From positions 9,245,501-9,309,500 of the forward strand of contig CM043878.1 of the NCBI GenBank assembly GCA_023846275.1: 64,000 nucleotides of DNA. The letters are read 5' to 3'. The DNA comes from Vanilla planifolia. Its lineage: Eukaryota; Streptophyta; Magnoliopsida; Asparagales; Orchidaceae. Position 1 is the first letter of the stretch; every line of letters begins with the position of its first letter. The translations under genes were made by a program, and so were the position numbers. Under the pieces are notes generated by a model that searched no databases, was not told where the DNA came from, and worked only from the letters and a program-made list of their open reading frames with translations. This document shows, piece after piece, positions 35,873-49,700 of this stretch.

Positions 35873-38800
35873 ATGGGGTTTTGGGTAACAAGCCTGATCT
35901 TTCTTCTCGCCGGTGTGGTGGCCTCTCTTTCCGTTAGGCTGTGCTGCAACGGTGGAGCCTCCGTTAATCTGTAATCCCTTCTTTCTGCTATTCTTTTGTT
36001 GTTTATTGTCTTGGTTTTTATGATTTTTTTTTTTTTTTTTTTGGTCTCTTCGGAATTTGGCAGGTTGGGCGGTTGTTAGGAGCTAGTGGATTTTGGTATT
36101 TGTGTCTGATTTTGTGAATTTTGATGATGAGTTCTTTGTCAATTATGACCGATGTTAATTTCTACTGATACTAACGCTATGTGAGTTCGTTTGAGAATAT
36201 AGTTGTTTTTCGGTGCTGAATTGATTTCAAATTTTAGTGATGAATGGAAAGCTGGCATCTTGTCTGCATAATAATTAACTTAGAGGTTTCCCGTTAGGGA
36301 TGGTATCACTTTTTAAGTAGGATCAAACCTCAAATTTACATATGTTAATTTGACAGATCTTGGGTTATTCTGATTTATTGCATTGCTGTATGTTGGTATT
36401 ATTTATTTTTATCATTTTTTTTGTGAGATTTAATCTTTTGCATTATGCTGACTTGAAGTGTTTGTTCGCAACTTCTTTTGCTCTCTACGGAGCATGAATA
36501 ATAAAATGAACCCTAAATGTGGAGATTGGCTTTTCTAAAAAGGTGAAATCTAGGAAGCTTGTGGTACGTTTTTTCCTCAATGGGAGTGAGCCATCTATTT
36601 CATCATCTGTATTGACTTAACGTTGTGCATCGTGCCCCACCGAGATGTTTTAATGAATAGAAATCGACTATAATTTTTATCTTTTTTTTGTTGTCTCCAG
36701 ACTTAGCTTTTTCTAGGGAGGTAAAATCCTGGAAGTTTCTAATATTTTTTTTCCTGAATGATGGTGAGATGTCTATGTGATTACCTAGACTGATTTAATG
36801 AACGTTATAGCTTTGTCATGGTGAATCTTATAAACAGCCTTTGGTTAACCTTGTCCTCCTCCCAAGTCTTATGTATTTGTTAGATATAGGTTTTAAGATA
36901 AAAGGTTTGGTGCGAAGAATTCCAACAACTTCAGGAGAAAAAAAAGAGGAAATTCATTCAAGAAACTAAAAATTTGCTTTGCTGGTAGCCTTTCTAGCAA
37001 CATCTTGTTCTCAAGTTTGCATTGTCCCCAAAAGTTGTGATCAAGAACACTAGAATGACTTGTTTAATTAAGTCTCATAATTGGAGAACATATGATAGTT
37101 ATTATTAAGACAATGCTTTAACCATATGCTTTTTTATTGGTGACATGTTTACATCGGATGTATAACCGCTAACATTATTTCTAGGAGTGTATGTGCCTTT
37201 ATAATGTATTTGGTGCATGAAGTTAATAATCTACTCATCTTATGAAGCATTTTCATTTCTTTTTGTCTTTTGTAGCTTGTATTGAAATTTTTTGGTACTT
37301 CTTGGCTGTTGCCTCATTCAAATATGCAAATTTTTTGGTACTTCTTGGCTGTTGCCTCATTCAAATGTGCAACCTGTGTACATCGTGTTGCAAGGCAATG
37401 ATTTGACGATTCAAGTAACCCTTTTCACCAAAGTTCTCGAGTGCCTTCCACTTTACCTGATAATCTATCAATTTTTCGATGTTACTTTTACAATTTTTAT
37501 TGTTTTTTCCCTATTATGTAGAGGTTTGCATTTACATGTGCATGTCATGGTTTATGTTCTGTACCACCATGTACATTGTTGGACATATACCTATCTACTC
37601 ATATTATGAGGCATTTTCATTAATTTATGTCCTATCTTGCTTGTATTGAGATTCTTTGGTGCTTCTTGGCTGTTGCCACATTCAAATATGCAACCTGTGT
37701 ACATTGTGTTGCAAGGCTGATTTGATGAGTCAAGTAACCTTTTTTCACCAAAGTTCTCAAGTTCCTTCCACTTTACCTGATAATTTATCAATTTTTCAAT
37801 GTTACTTTTACAATTTTTATTATTTTTTCCATTTTGTGTAGAGATTTGCATTTACATGTGCATGTCATGGTTTATGTTTTGTATCTCCATGTACATTGTT
37901 GGACACATATCTATCTACTAATATTATGAGACATTTTCATTAATTTATGTCCTATGTAGCTTGTATTGAAATTTTTTGGTGCTCCTTGGCTGTTGCCTCA
38001 TTCAAATATGCAACCTGTGTACATTGTGTTGCAAGGCAATGATTTGACGAGTCAAGTAGCCTTTTATCACCAAAGTTCTCAAGTGCCTTCCACTTTACCT
38101 GATAATCTATCAATTTTTCATAATTAATTTTGCAATGTTTATTGTTTTTTCCCTAATGTGTAGAGGTTTGCATTTACATGTCCATGTCATGGTTTATGTT
38201 TTGTATCACCATGTACATTGTTGGACACATACCTATATACCATATGAACTTTGGTAAAAAAAATGTTTGTTATGTCCTCCTGTCAGCTCCATCAATAGCT
38301 AAATGAATAGGAAAAAAGTTGGGAATTGCAGCGAAGTACAACTATTATCTGTCATCAAGACTTCATCTAATATCAGGGATTGATTACTTCGTATTGTCTA
38401 TGCATTTTTGTTATTTTTTATTTTTTTTTATTGTAGTATGTTATTGTTCATCTCTTTTTCTTTCATTTCCCTCTTATTGCATTCATTATATAAGGAATGT
38501 GCTTTAGTATACATTATACATTAGACTGACAAGGATGAAGATTTATATGAGAAGGATGGTTGCATTGAAATAAAATATAAAAGAATTAATCTTTAGAAGG
38601 CTTCCAACCCCTGCCTCTTACTTTAGAGACAAAGCATAAATCTAGGATTTCATCTTTTAACCATGTGATGACACTACTGTGGCAGACTAGTGTAAATTAT
38701 ACTATTATGGATGCATGAAACTTTTAGATGAATGCCAACTATTTTTCTAATCATTGGAGTTTGTTATTTGATATATATTTGGAGTACAACTCTTGGCACT

Positions 38801-41800
38801 TAATGCTTAATTAAGATTTTGAGTACAAGAAAAAATGGTTGATTAAGATTTGCATGGAACCATCTTGGATTTGTTGTTTGACATTTGCTTGAATGCAACA
38901 CTTCACTTTGCAAGTTGAAGTAGTCTCCCTTGTAGCATGAGAATTAACAACTTTTGATTCATTTTGTGATCCTCATAATACTGTGTACCCTTTTAACTTT
39001 GAAGTAATTTTATGTTTTATTCAGGTTTCATTTAACATTGGTGATTACGGCTACTGTTTGCTGTTGGATGATGTAAGTTCTCAAACATCTTGCTCATGTG
39101 GGCAAACTTTTATTATTTTTAGCATTTTGTTCTTTCCTTATTCGAACAGTAATATTTAAGAGCGTGTGTTCTTTGTTTTATTCTTTGTTTGAGCTTTGAT
39201 TGTTATTGGATGGGCATCTTGTAGAGTCAAATCAAGTTCTCTATGGGGTGTAAATGATACAAATCCAACCCATTCTATTTTGTGTGACTATTTGTATTTA
39301 AGAAAAAAATGCATGTTAAATTATGTCATCCCATTTTGGTGACTTCATATCATTTTTAGCATTGCATTCTTCCATTATTTCTACATGAATATTTCAATGT
39401 TAGTATTCTTTTTTTGTTTCTTCTTTTGAGTGTTTTGTAATAATAGGCATATTGTAGAGTCAAATCAAGTCCTCTTGGCTTGGAAATCATTATGTCTAGC
39501 CTGTTGTAGTAGGTATGTTGTACAGTCAAATAAAGCCCATTTGGGTTGGAAATCACATCCAATCCATCGTGTTTTGATGACTATTTGTTGAAGAAAATGC
39601 AACTAAATTCAATGCATAAATGCTTAATTGATTGGTAATAGGTGTCTGAACCCATTGGTTGGTTAATTGTTCTGATCTAAGGCTAGTGGGATTTTTTCTA
39701 GTGTTCTTATGTGTTTCTTAAAGAGTGTTTGAAAGTTATTAGGATGGTGGAAGATTGTGGTTTGTGTAATTAGATAAGGCTAGGATTGTTAAAATTCACA
39801 AAGAGGCTTCTATGCAATGTTCAAGGGTGTAGATTTGGGAACTTTAAATGTTTTTAATGCTTTATTTATATGGATGACTACCTAGAGCTTCAATGGTTTT
39901 TTTTTTCAATGTTTTGCATACTCATATTTCTCATGCAAAAATTCCTCTTTAATCATTTTGTAGTGGGATGGAGTTGTTTTAGGGCTAGCTAATCAATTAT
40001 ATGGGCCTTTCAGCTGACAAGTTATTGCCCAGTTGGTTAATAGTCAACATATTGTATTGAGTTTTGTACAAATTCTAAGGATGTTTGGTTTGAGGTTTAT
40101 AAGCTATCTAGATCTTCTTTGATTGGCCTGTGTGCTTCTGTGTCATTAGCAACATACAAATTGAACCTTTGGCTTATCAAACCATATCTTTGTCTAGAAG
40201 GAAACTAGTCAAATACATGTAGCAACATTTGTTGAGAAATGTTTTTCTTAATGTTGTATAAGACTTGAAATTGGTTGATATTTTTTCTATGTCTTATTAT
40301 GTTAGAGAGAAATTTGTTCTTCTACCTTTATCCTAAACTTTGAACAAAGAGAATGGTAACATATTTTTTAATTGGGAAGTTTGTTTATTGATATATGTTA
40401 TCAAGAATTTTTTACTTGGTGGATGGCATAGAGTTTTATTATCAAATAAAACAGCTAATTTGTGTTTTATGTTATGATATAGGTGCGTTAGATTTTCTAT
40501 GTCAAACTAAAATAATTTACCAGATCCAAATTCGTATTCTCTTTGAGAGCAAGGCCAACTTTTCTCAACTTATTGCTAATGCCACCTTATGCAACCATTT
40601 TGTAGTGTTATTTTCTATCTTGCATGAAATTTTCAGTGCTTTTGCCCCTTCACATGCTAAGTAGCTGAAAATTAGCCTTTTTCCATGCTAAGCATGCTTT
40701 TTTCTCCATTTTTGGTGCATATCATTTTAGTGATGAGCTCAATATTTCTAAGAAATAGTTAGTTATGCATCCAGTTTGTTAGAAAAATAGCAAGGTGTTT
40801 ATTCTCTTTTTTTTTTGTTTAAATCTAGCCAAAGTTGTTATCCTTATAAAATTATGAGCATAATTACAAAAAATTCTTTCCTTACAAAGAAAAGTTAATG
40901 GGGACATCTTTTTTTGCTCTTTGAGTATATGTTTACCAACGTGGATATAAAATTTGTTGTGCACTAAAAATCCCTAGCTACAAATATTTTGACCAAAAAA
41001 GACTTCAAAATAGTAAGCAGTCTCATACAACCTACCCAAAAAATCATTCGTTATAACCAAAAAATTAGAAGTGGCAATAACCATAAAAACAGTCTCTTCT
41101 GAGCTAGAAATTGTCAAATTCTAAAACTTACTATAAAGTCGAATTATCTACTAGGCAAGTCCCTTTGTTCTTAGTTGTATCAACAAAAAAGATACATGAA
41201 CTTCTATTGGTTCATAATAGTGTCCCCTCATTACCATGGATTGTGGCAACTGCAACTACATTACCAAACTCTTTAATTAAGCCATCAATGTTCAACTAAA
41301 TTCAGCATCAAGGTGGGGATTCCTAGGAATGAAATTGGGGGTTGCTTGTGTGATGGAGGCCTGAGGGAACCTAGTTCTTGTCCTTGGAGGAAGTAGAACA
41401 GAACAAGACAATATCAGCCACATTAGCAGCAACAAGGTTTAGAAAATGCCAAAGGGTGCACCTTGGCATTGCGAAACAAGACACATGGTAAATGGAAGCA
41501 ATAAACTCAAAGGCTTCTAGATCATGAGTTTTCTCTTGGCCTTGTCAACAAGTAAACATACCCATATTAGAGGTGGCCTCCACCTTACAAATTGCAATGT
41601 ATCAAGCTTGATGTAGACCTTCCTTGCATATATGTAGAGAAAACCAAATGATCCAAATTCGTCCATAACTCCACAATCCCAAGGATGTACCTATTGCTTG
41701 AGATGCCCATATCAACTAGCCATGCCATGATAAGAATATCATCTCTAGTGGATATGCCAATGGAAGATAATGAAGCACGGTTGAGGTTTGTTCCTCTAGC

Positions 41801-44600
41801 ACAATTCAAATCCATTGAACATTCTAAAAAAATGTTGCTCATATTTTGATGTTTGATGCAATCAAAGAATGATTAAGAAAGAATGATTAAAAAGAGTGTA
41901 TTCAGAGAATTTGATGTTTTAAAAATATTAAGTCAAGATCAAAGATTACGTAGAAATATCTAAAAACTAAATCAGTCAACCACTAGGAATTTAAACTTTC
42001 AATGATACCAAAATAACCAAAAAGAATTCAAATATCTCTATGGAATTAAATAGCATGTATGTTCAGCTTTTTTGCAATGGAGTTCATCCAATTTTTACGG
42101 AGTTTGGGAGATCCAAACCTTGTCCTTGAGATATTCTAAGTGATACCCAAAGGATGTACCAAGGCTTATTTCTAGTGAAATGAGAGGAGAGTCCAATGAA
42201 GAAGTTTTATGTGATACCAAGTTGATGGTGAAGTTACTTTGTAATTTCTTGCATTACTTTCATTTTCTCCTCTTAACTTTGTTTATGTTAGTGGTTTGTA
42301 TATGAGAAAATCTTTAATTTTCTATTGCTTTGTTTGCTTTCTCCAAATTATTGTTATTGTGAGTTAGTTGATGGTTTTGCGTTCTATTGCTCAAAGTTTG
42401 CATCTATAGTTTTACTTGGGGATTTGAAAGTTCCTTGGATGATCTTTCAAAGCCCTCAACATAGCATGAAATTATATCTTGTTGAAACTTCAAATTTTTT
42501 ATTTCTTTAGTCATGGGATTATTATAGATTTTGGAGGTTAGATTACTTGGTAGCTTTTGAAGAAGATGATTATTGTCTCGTGACAAGATGAAGGGGAAGA
42601 GTGAAGATCAAGTGGAAGCAAACTATTGAGAAATTGGAAAACCAATGTCTAGGAAGTGTGCTCGATCAATTGGTAGAGAACTTGTGGCTAATTGGGGGTT
42701 TTCAACCTGGGAACAATAGAGTTGAGTGGTGACACTAGATAATAGGTAGTGCTTGGACCCCTGTATTACTTATTCCTTTTTCACATAGCTCTCTTTGCAA
42801 AAAGATCAAGCAGGACCTCCCTCTCCATGGAGTTTCTTACTCCTTTCTTTTGTTTGAATCAAAACACCTTTCTCAAACAAAAGTTAGTCCTAGGAACTCC
42901 CTTTGGTAATGACCTCTTAGGCTCTTCATTGCAATCCCATTTGTGAGTCCTAGTCCTCTTGCCCCACCCTAATTCAATCAAGTATGTTAGTTGGGCTATT
43001 GTGTCAATTTGAGCATAGAGCTTTCACGATCTTATCCTAAGGCCCACGACTTTTGCCAACCACAAGGATTCTTTGCCCCAAGCAGGGATCAATTGTTTGC
43101 TATAGTCATCAATTGGTGTCCTAGCCAAGTGGGTCAACGAGCTTTGCTTAAACCTTAAGTTATTTTGCATTTCCCTTACCAAAGGCCACATTTAGCTCCT
43201 ATGCTTCATCATTATATTTTTCCTAGTGATTATGCCCAAAAAGTTTAAAAGCTTAAGAATGATCTGATGACTTTGTATTGTGCACATTGAACTTAGTCTT
43301 TAGCCTACTCGTCACATCTTATTTAGTTGATGAGTGCTTTATTTTTCTTTTTTAGTGAGCACGGATTGTTGACCACTTTGTTGTGCAGTTTTTGTTACTT
43401 CGTTTTGATTAATGTGAACAGTAAACTTCCCACATCATGGCAAGCCTTTTCCTTGGTTAGAGCAGTGATAAAACTTCCTTTTAGTGTTTTTGCTTAGGAG
43501 GTTGAATGATAGACTCAAGTGGGGCATCTGTGGTGAGATAGCCTTGCATCAAAGGAAAAAAGAAAACATGGCAAAATTTTGAGTTAGAGCCTTGCCTGGC
43601 CATTCATGAAAGCAAAATAAAGGCTCACCTTGACATAGTTTGCCCTGCACAGAGAATCCTTCACAATATTCAAGTGGTTCATCGATTCAATATTCTCGTG
43701 GGACTTTCTCAACACTCCCCGTAGAAGACCTGATCATTGCTCACCAAATTGTTTCTGAGAAAGCCCTAAGTCCCATAAAACTCTTCAACAATTTTGAAGG
43801 TGTTTTTCACTGAATTTTAGTACGTACTCCAGTGCTTTGAAAAAGGAAGATTGAGCCCCATGTTTAGATGTCTAAAGATGTTAGCTTCAAACTAGTAATT
43901 CAATTATTCTCTAGAATCTGGAAGTCTAATCGTTTCATTTAAGGAGGTTTTTACTGTGTTTTACGTATGCTTTCTTTGCCATCAGTGATGGCATTTCAGT
44001 AACTAGCAGTTGAAATGCAGTTAATCAACTAGAACTGCATCAAAACATAGTTTAGTATGTTTCAGCTGCACCGTTAGATCTCTGAAACCAATAGAATCTC
44101 CAGCTACCCTTTTTTTTTTTTCCTTCCCAAGTTTAGCATAATTTATTTTTTCTTGACCCTTCCAGGTAAGGATTTGTTTGGCATTAGTATTTCCATGTGA
44201 TTGTTAAAACTTAGTATTAAAATGTTGTTCTTATGAAGTATTTTTCAAGAATTGGTATGCTTTTTAATGTATCATTGGATTATGCTTTATTTTAGAATTA
44301 TTTGAATATTAAAGAATAATCAAAATATTTTTTGAACTTTAGAATAAAAATAAATTTTGTTTGTCCTCCCAAAAATGAATCCATTTTTTGGTTTTTTAAA
44401 TATCACATTTAATTCACAGTTTATGAAACATCACTTTGTTCCTACCAATGGGGGAAAAAGTCATACTTCATTCCCACTTCTTTTTCTTTTTGCTGGACTA
44501 AGTTTCCCTGATATTTACCTGTATTTTTAGGTGGGCAATCGTATATATTGCACAAATGAATCCACTAATTGTTCCCATACTAAGTGAAGGAGAGCAATGA
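35873..44600 (+). CDS. VHA-e1: V-type proton ATPase subunit e
   Basis: Three exons join in phase: 35873-35970, 39025-39072 and 44531-44600 (TGA), giving 71 aa (the Arabidopsis subunit e proteins are about 70). Residues 3-21 ([19 protein letters not shown]) form the first membrane helix, then the RLCCN loop, and [13 protein letters not shown] with [17 protein letters not shown] forms the second. The last third is nearly invariant in plants. Subunit e is a small hydrophobic part of the membrane Vo sector of the vacuolar/endomembrane proton pump. The short ORF covers 8.7 kb because the introns are 3.05 and 5.46 kb; the middle exon is only 48 bp. The gene is convergent with the MATE gene on the opposite strand. 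Confidence 0.96.
37228..38245. repeat. 320-bp tandem repeat, three copies, in V-ATPase intron 1
   Basis: AACCTGTGTACAT occurs at 37371, 37692 and 38012, giving periods of 321 and 320 bp. CATTTTCAT near the start of each unit occurs at 37249, 37612 and 37932. The first unit is longer because of an inner 43-bp duplication. Every copy carries 'cttggctgttgcc', 'ccttccactttacctgata' and 'catgtcatggtttatg' blocks. Copies are roughly 90% alike. Confidence 0.95.
37285..37370. repeat. 43-bp direct duplication inside the first 320-bp unit
   Basis: The block beginning AAATTTTTTGGTACTTCTTG at 37285 is repeated at 37328 with one base change. It is absent from units 2 and 3. Confidence 0.95.
39073..44530. 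other. V-ATPase e gene intron 2 (5.5 kb)
   Basis: GT-AG intron, phase 2. The first 500 bp carry a tandem duplication. Around 39.9-40.2 kb and 41.3-43.9 kb the composition looks like decayed coding DNA, possibly retroelement debris, but no family could be named. Confidence 0.55.
39085..39600. repeat. Diverged tandem duplication (about 233 bp plus a 66-bp partial copy)
   Basis: GTAGAGTCAAATCAAGT occurs at 39221 and 39454, and GTACAGTCAAATAAAG at 39520. Flanking blocks (ATTTTTAGCATT, TTCTTTGTTT, CCAATCCAT-like) repeat in the same order. Confidence 0.75.
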
Positions 44601-46777
44601 GATGATTTGATCTGCGAGTGTTGTAGCTGTCTTGTTATATTTATGTTACCTGCATTCTCTGTATCCATTCCATACAACTTGTTTCAAGGTAGTAAACCCT
44701 TTCAATATTGTGTATCATTCTATCAAACAAGGTGGGCAATCTGCAGAATTAACTTTGTTAGTCTCTTTGATATGATGTTATTCCAGCCATTTGAATAAAT
44801 GATCTGATGCATTTTTGGAAATGAAAGGTGCAATCTGGATCGACCGATCCAAGGTTGTATTGGATGAGCTTAAGCTTAACCATGGTGTTTTTCATGCCCA
44901 TTATATTTTTTGTTGAAAATCTTTGGAGTTGGTTCATTCTTTAATCACACATGTGCCTTTCTCTCAATTAGATCTTTTGTTGATTTGAAAACTGCTGCCT
45001 AATAGACTGCAGGATGACTTCAAATAACTTGATTTGTTTTGGTTTGATCTTTGTAGTACTCTTTTGCCTGTTTTCTTTGTAAATTTTCAAAAACATTTCT
45101 GGGTTATGTTTTGCAAGCTTATAACTGCATCTTTGAATAAATCCCATTATATTTTTTTGATGAATTAGAGAATCCATGGTTCCTAAATATAATGTTGTTG
45201 TTATTAATATCTCAAACTTCACTGCTATCTTCTTTGTCTAATCTCAAACTTCAATCAACAACTATCAAAATGTTTGCAATTCACTGAACTCAATTTGAGG
45301 GTATATAATGGGACTCCTAAACTTATGTAGTGTTATTTTTTATCATTGCATTATCTTCTCATGGTGAATTTTGGTGAAGCAAGTTGAATTTGTTAAACGA
45401 GAGTTGTTAGTACAAGATGGGTTCAATTTTCTCAAAAAGAATGGTGCATATGGCTTGAAGATGCATTTTTTATCTCTCTTGATCTCTTGTTGGATGAATT
45501 TCAAGCATCAAACAGAGATTAAGTGTTTATTAAGCCAACTTGATGCATCTCGATCAACTTTTGGATTCATTAGTTGCCATCGTTTCTCGATCAAATGGGA
45601 GTTTTCAAAACCTTAGATGGTTAAAATGATTGTATTTGTTTTTTGTCACAATTATAGTACAAAAATCTTAGAGAATTCATTAGAGATCTACAAATTGAGA
45701 TTTATTATTTATTGATAAATGAATTGATTTTTCAAATAAGATGATTTATGGAAAATATATTATAATTTTTTTTTTTCATAATAATGTGTAGATGTTATAA
45801 ATAATTGGGTGAAATATTACATTTTGAAAATATAAATAATTTTATGCATATTTACATTAGAAAATGTTTTTGGGCTAACTAGAATTATGGCCACATGAAA
45901 ATGGCTATAAGCAAAAATTAAACATGATCATTAGCGAACACCACTTTGTTTATTTTTTGTTATATAATAGTTAGCCTACTCCAAAAAAATATCACAAATG
46001 ATAACCTAAATATCACTTGTTTCATACAAGAGCAACATGATCATAAGAAAACCACATTCTACAATATTTTATAAAAAAAATATTACACTTATATCAATCT
46101 TAAAGACCCATCATCAATGATATCAATCAAACAGCATTCGAATAATTTAAGATCAATCATAGGAAATTTTAAGACCACAATCATGTAAACAAATAAAACC
46201 AAACCTTTTTAACTTTTTTTGTTTCATACAAGAGCAACATGATCATAACAAAACCACATTTTATAATATTTTATAAAAAAAAAAATATTACACTTAAATC
46301 AATCTTATAAACCCATCATCAATAACCACCAAGCAAAACTTGTCATCAATGATATCGATCAAACAAAATTCGAATGGTTTACATATCGATTGCACATTCC
46401 AAACTAACACTAATCATATAAACCAAATAAACAAATAAAATCATATCGATTACATATCAATTGCACAATACCATGTTTCAATGATATCAATCAAACAAAA
46501 TTCGAATGGTTTAAGATCAATCATAGGGAATTTTAAAACCACAATCATCTAAACAAATAAAACCAAATCTTCAACTTTTTTTCAATCTCATTAAAGGAAG
46601 CCTACCATTATACAAATAAATAAAGAAACCACAAGTTTTCTAAACAAAAAAGCTGTGACAAAAATGCATATGGACATATTCTTACAATGACTACATTTAT
46701 GAACCTGAACAACATCTCATATGAAAAATATAAAGGAATACTTACAGCCAAAATCTATGTTAAGAGTTGTGAGGAAA
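44601..46777. other. Region between the convergent V-ATPase e and MATE genes
   Basis: It should contain both 3' UTRs. About 44.6-45.6 kb shows no recognised gene. About 46.0-46.6 kb is a repeat cluster. The last 150-200 bp before 46778 are probably the MATE 3' UTR on the minus strand. Confidence 0.55.
46015..46590. repeat. About 202-bp repeat cluster, two full and one partial copy
   Basis: TTCATACAAGAGCAACATG occurs at 46021 and 46223. The block from CAATGATAT to AACAAATAAAACC occurs at about 46115 and 46478, with a shorter version at about 46347. Copies are 85-90% alike. Confidence 0.85.
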
Positions 46778-49700
46778 CTAAATGGAAGTTGGCTCGTTAG
46801 GATCAGCTCCAGCTGATAGCATAGAATCTGACTTGTTTGAATGCTGCAATTCAAAAAAGATCATGCTTGAAACTGAACAGAAGATAAATTACAAATTTGA
46901 TTGAATTTTTATAATATAAACCATGATGTCAACTAAGAATAACTAGTTACCAAAAAACAAAATGCATTTGCATGAGAAGCAAGTTTTGACAAGAATTAAT
47001 TTGGATATAATGCTTTATTGTGAATGATAGATGCTATAATTGCAAGCCCAACATTGATCTACAATACTCCTATGTTTGTTTTCAGCAATGGCCGATGAAA
47101 ACATGGATAAATATGATCTCAACAATAGAACTGATCCAATCCTTTAAACCCTTTAAACTAAAACATGAATACTTCATTCATTAATTTCATTACTTGCTTC
47201 CTGGTATTGTTTGATATAGCAACATATGGTCATTGCAGGTTTGGCATCATAAGCCCCCATCCTTACAAACTCAAACCTCAAAATGGGTATTGCAGTTTTG
47301 CCATAGTAAGATGTCTACTTGAGAGTTCAAGTACATTTTCTTGCTTATTAAATCAAATAATATATAATATGTATACTCAAGAAACTTTGATGCCTGTTCT
47401 AACTCAGGAAACCAGCGAGTAAGGCTACAAAACTATAAAGAAGTCATGATCCAAGATCGAAAAAGTTGCAATCCAACTTAATGGAATGACTATGTTAAGC
47501 AAAATGTTCAAAACTTCACTGTAATCTTCAAATTATTAAACATATTCCCATCATTCTTTTTAATTTTCTCTTTTTATTCTTTCTTATTTTATTTTTCCTT
47601 TGATTTCAAAGGGAGACCATTGGGTTTTTTGCGTTTACATGGTTAGGTTAAATATTATAAAAGGTTTGGCTTTATTATGATATACAATTATTTCAAAGCT
47701 AAAACCTTTATAGGTTTCATGGGTATATTTTCCAGACTAATAGCATGAGAGGAAACGTTGAAAAAAAAAATAAGAAATTCAATATCCTAGATAATTAATT
47801 TAATTTTGTATTCATAAAAACTATAACAACAAAAAAGAAAATGGAATAACTTAATTCCTGTACATCAAAACAAATTTAATGCTAAAAACTGAGCCTAAAA
47901 CTGTTATCAATGTGCGCATTGTTAAAAGGCTCGTATAATGAGAGATCTAATAGAAAAACTTAATAAATGATCAATGAAACTTCATTTTCAAGTAATTAAT
48001 GAAGCATACAATAGTAGCATAATTAAACTTCTTGAAGAGAGTTGTTTCAACTTTTCCTAAAAAAGCATCATCTTAAGTAGTTTTATATAATAGGAATATT
48101 GACAAATTTTTTAAACCCTTCAGGCTGTCTTGGGTCATATAGTCTGATACAATGCATACAGCCATGCTAAGGATGAACTTTTAAACTAACTCGCTAAGCA
48201 TCTTTCAGAAATTACTACTAGTATTATGAAATGAAAAATTCTTTAATGTTAAACTAAACTTACAAATTAAGTAATTTAGCACATAATTATTGCAATATAA
48301 TCATAATTTCTAATCTGCATAAAATTTGCATCAAACAGAATCAAAAAAACTTCACGAACAAAATAATATGTAAATGATACAAAAAAGACTATAGTTTAGG
48401 GAAAAAAAAAAGGGATTTATAGCAAACAACCTCATATTTTATTCCATCTTGTAAAAACCACCATGGCCCTGATCTCCAACACAATCTGCAAAAGAATAGC
48501 AGCATTTCATGAAATAGAATTAAAAGCCCCAAAACCACAATCTTGATTTGGAAATATCTCAACTAACAACAAAGCATGATAAACAAGTAACATCTAGTAG
48601 TCCAAGAGATCTCAAAATTGAAAATTTTTATCAAAATGCAAACAAAACAAGAAATGAGGGGAAAAAACTGGAGCCAAAGTAACCAATGAGTTTGTTATAT
48701 AACTCCAGATCAACAATAGCAATGCTTACCATATGAAACTCAAGAAGGGCCATCAAATTAGTTTACACTTGTAAACTCATATTGAAACTTTGAACATACA
48801 CTATGGTTTCCTAAACTCTAAAATAAATGGTGGCAAAATGTTCAAGAAAGTTAAACATGTTGAGATCAACAAAGAATCAGTAATAAAATCAACTTCAAGA
48901 AGGCTTGTATATAAAGTACAGACAATAGCAAGCTTTTCAGCTGTGATGTCGTATAGAAAATGAAAACAAAGATAGAATCTCCTAAATAGAAATGAATTAT
49001 TAGTCAGAACCTAAACAGGTTACCTCATTATTCCAGCAGCCATGCGTAGGGTCATAAAAAGAGTTAAGCCCCACCAAACTCCAGTAATACCAAAACGAGA
49101 AGGGGCATAGAGTAAAAATACAGATGATATTAGACCAACAACCATCTGTAAAGAAAAGTATGTTGTTTTAACAACTGATCAGAACAGATATTGACAAAAA
49201 GAAGCAACAAACTATTACGAATTCAATGCAGCCCAACGTACCATTGCATAAGCTGCATAAGCAAAATCTGAAACACCATAATGAAGTCCATCAAAAATGA
49301 AAGCAAGAGCATTAATGGGTTGGGTGGAGCTGACAAACTGAAATAAATAAGTAGAAAAATCAAATGTTTTCCATATTAATGTAGATAAGTAGGGTGAGTC
49401 GTGGAGCAATAGCTTACCAACACCCCTGCTCTAACTATGTGTAATAATTCTGCATCCTTGGTGAATAATTCAACAAGATTGCCAAATGACACAAAAAGAA
49501 CTACAGCTAGGACAACTCCAGAAAGAAGCCCGGCCTAAGTAAGAAAATACACGAAGTTAATCATCCTGCATAATCACAAAACTGCAGATAAAGAGAGACT
49601 CGCCTTTAAGACACAGTATGTAACCTCCGTTACTCTTCTGAAATCATGTTTTGCAAAAGAACTTGCAATCAATGCCTGAACCATATAAAGCCAATTAAAT

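Larger units (their letters stand above)
35971..39024. other. V-ATPase e gene intron 1
   Basis: GT-AG intron, phase 2. It contains a T run near 36029-36042 and a large tandem array at 37.2-38.25 kb. No gene was recognised. Confidence 0.7.

Noticed and set aside
37292..37851. ORFs of 61-105 codons on both strands
   Set aside because: They lie within the 320-bp tandem array and recur with the repeat; no family match.
41585..43900. Possible retroelement coding debris in V-ATPase intron 2
   Set aside because: Some peptides look protein-like, but I could not match them to gag, RT or DUF4283 layouts well enough to annotate an element.
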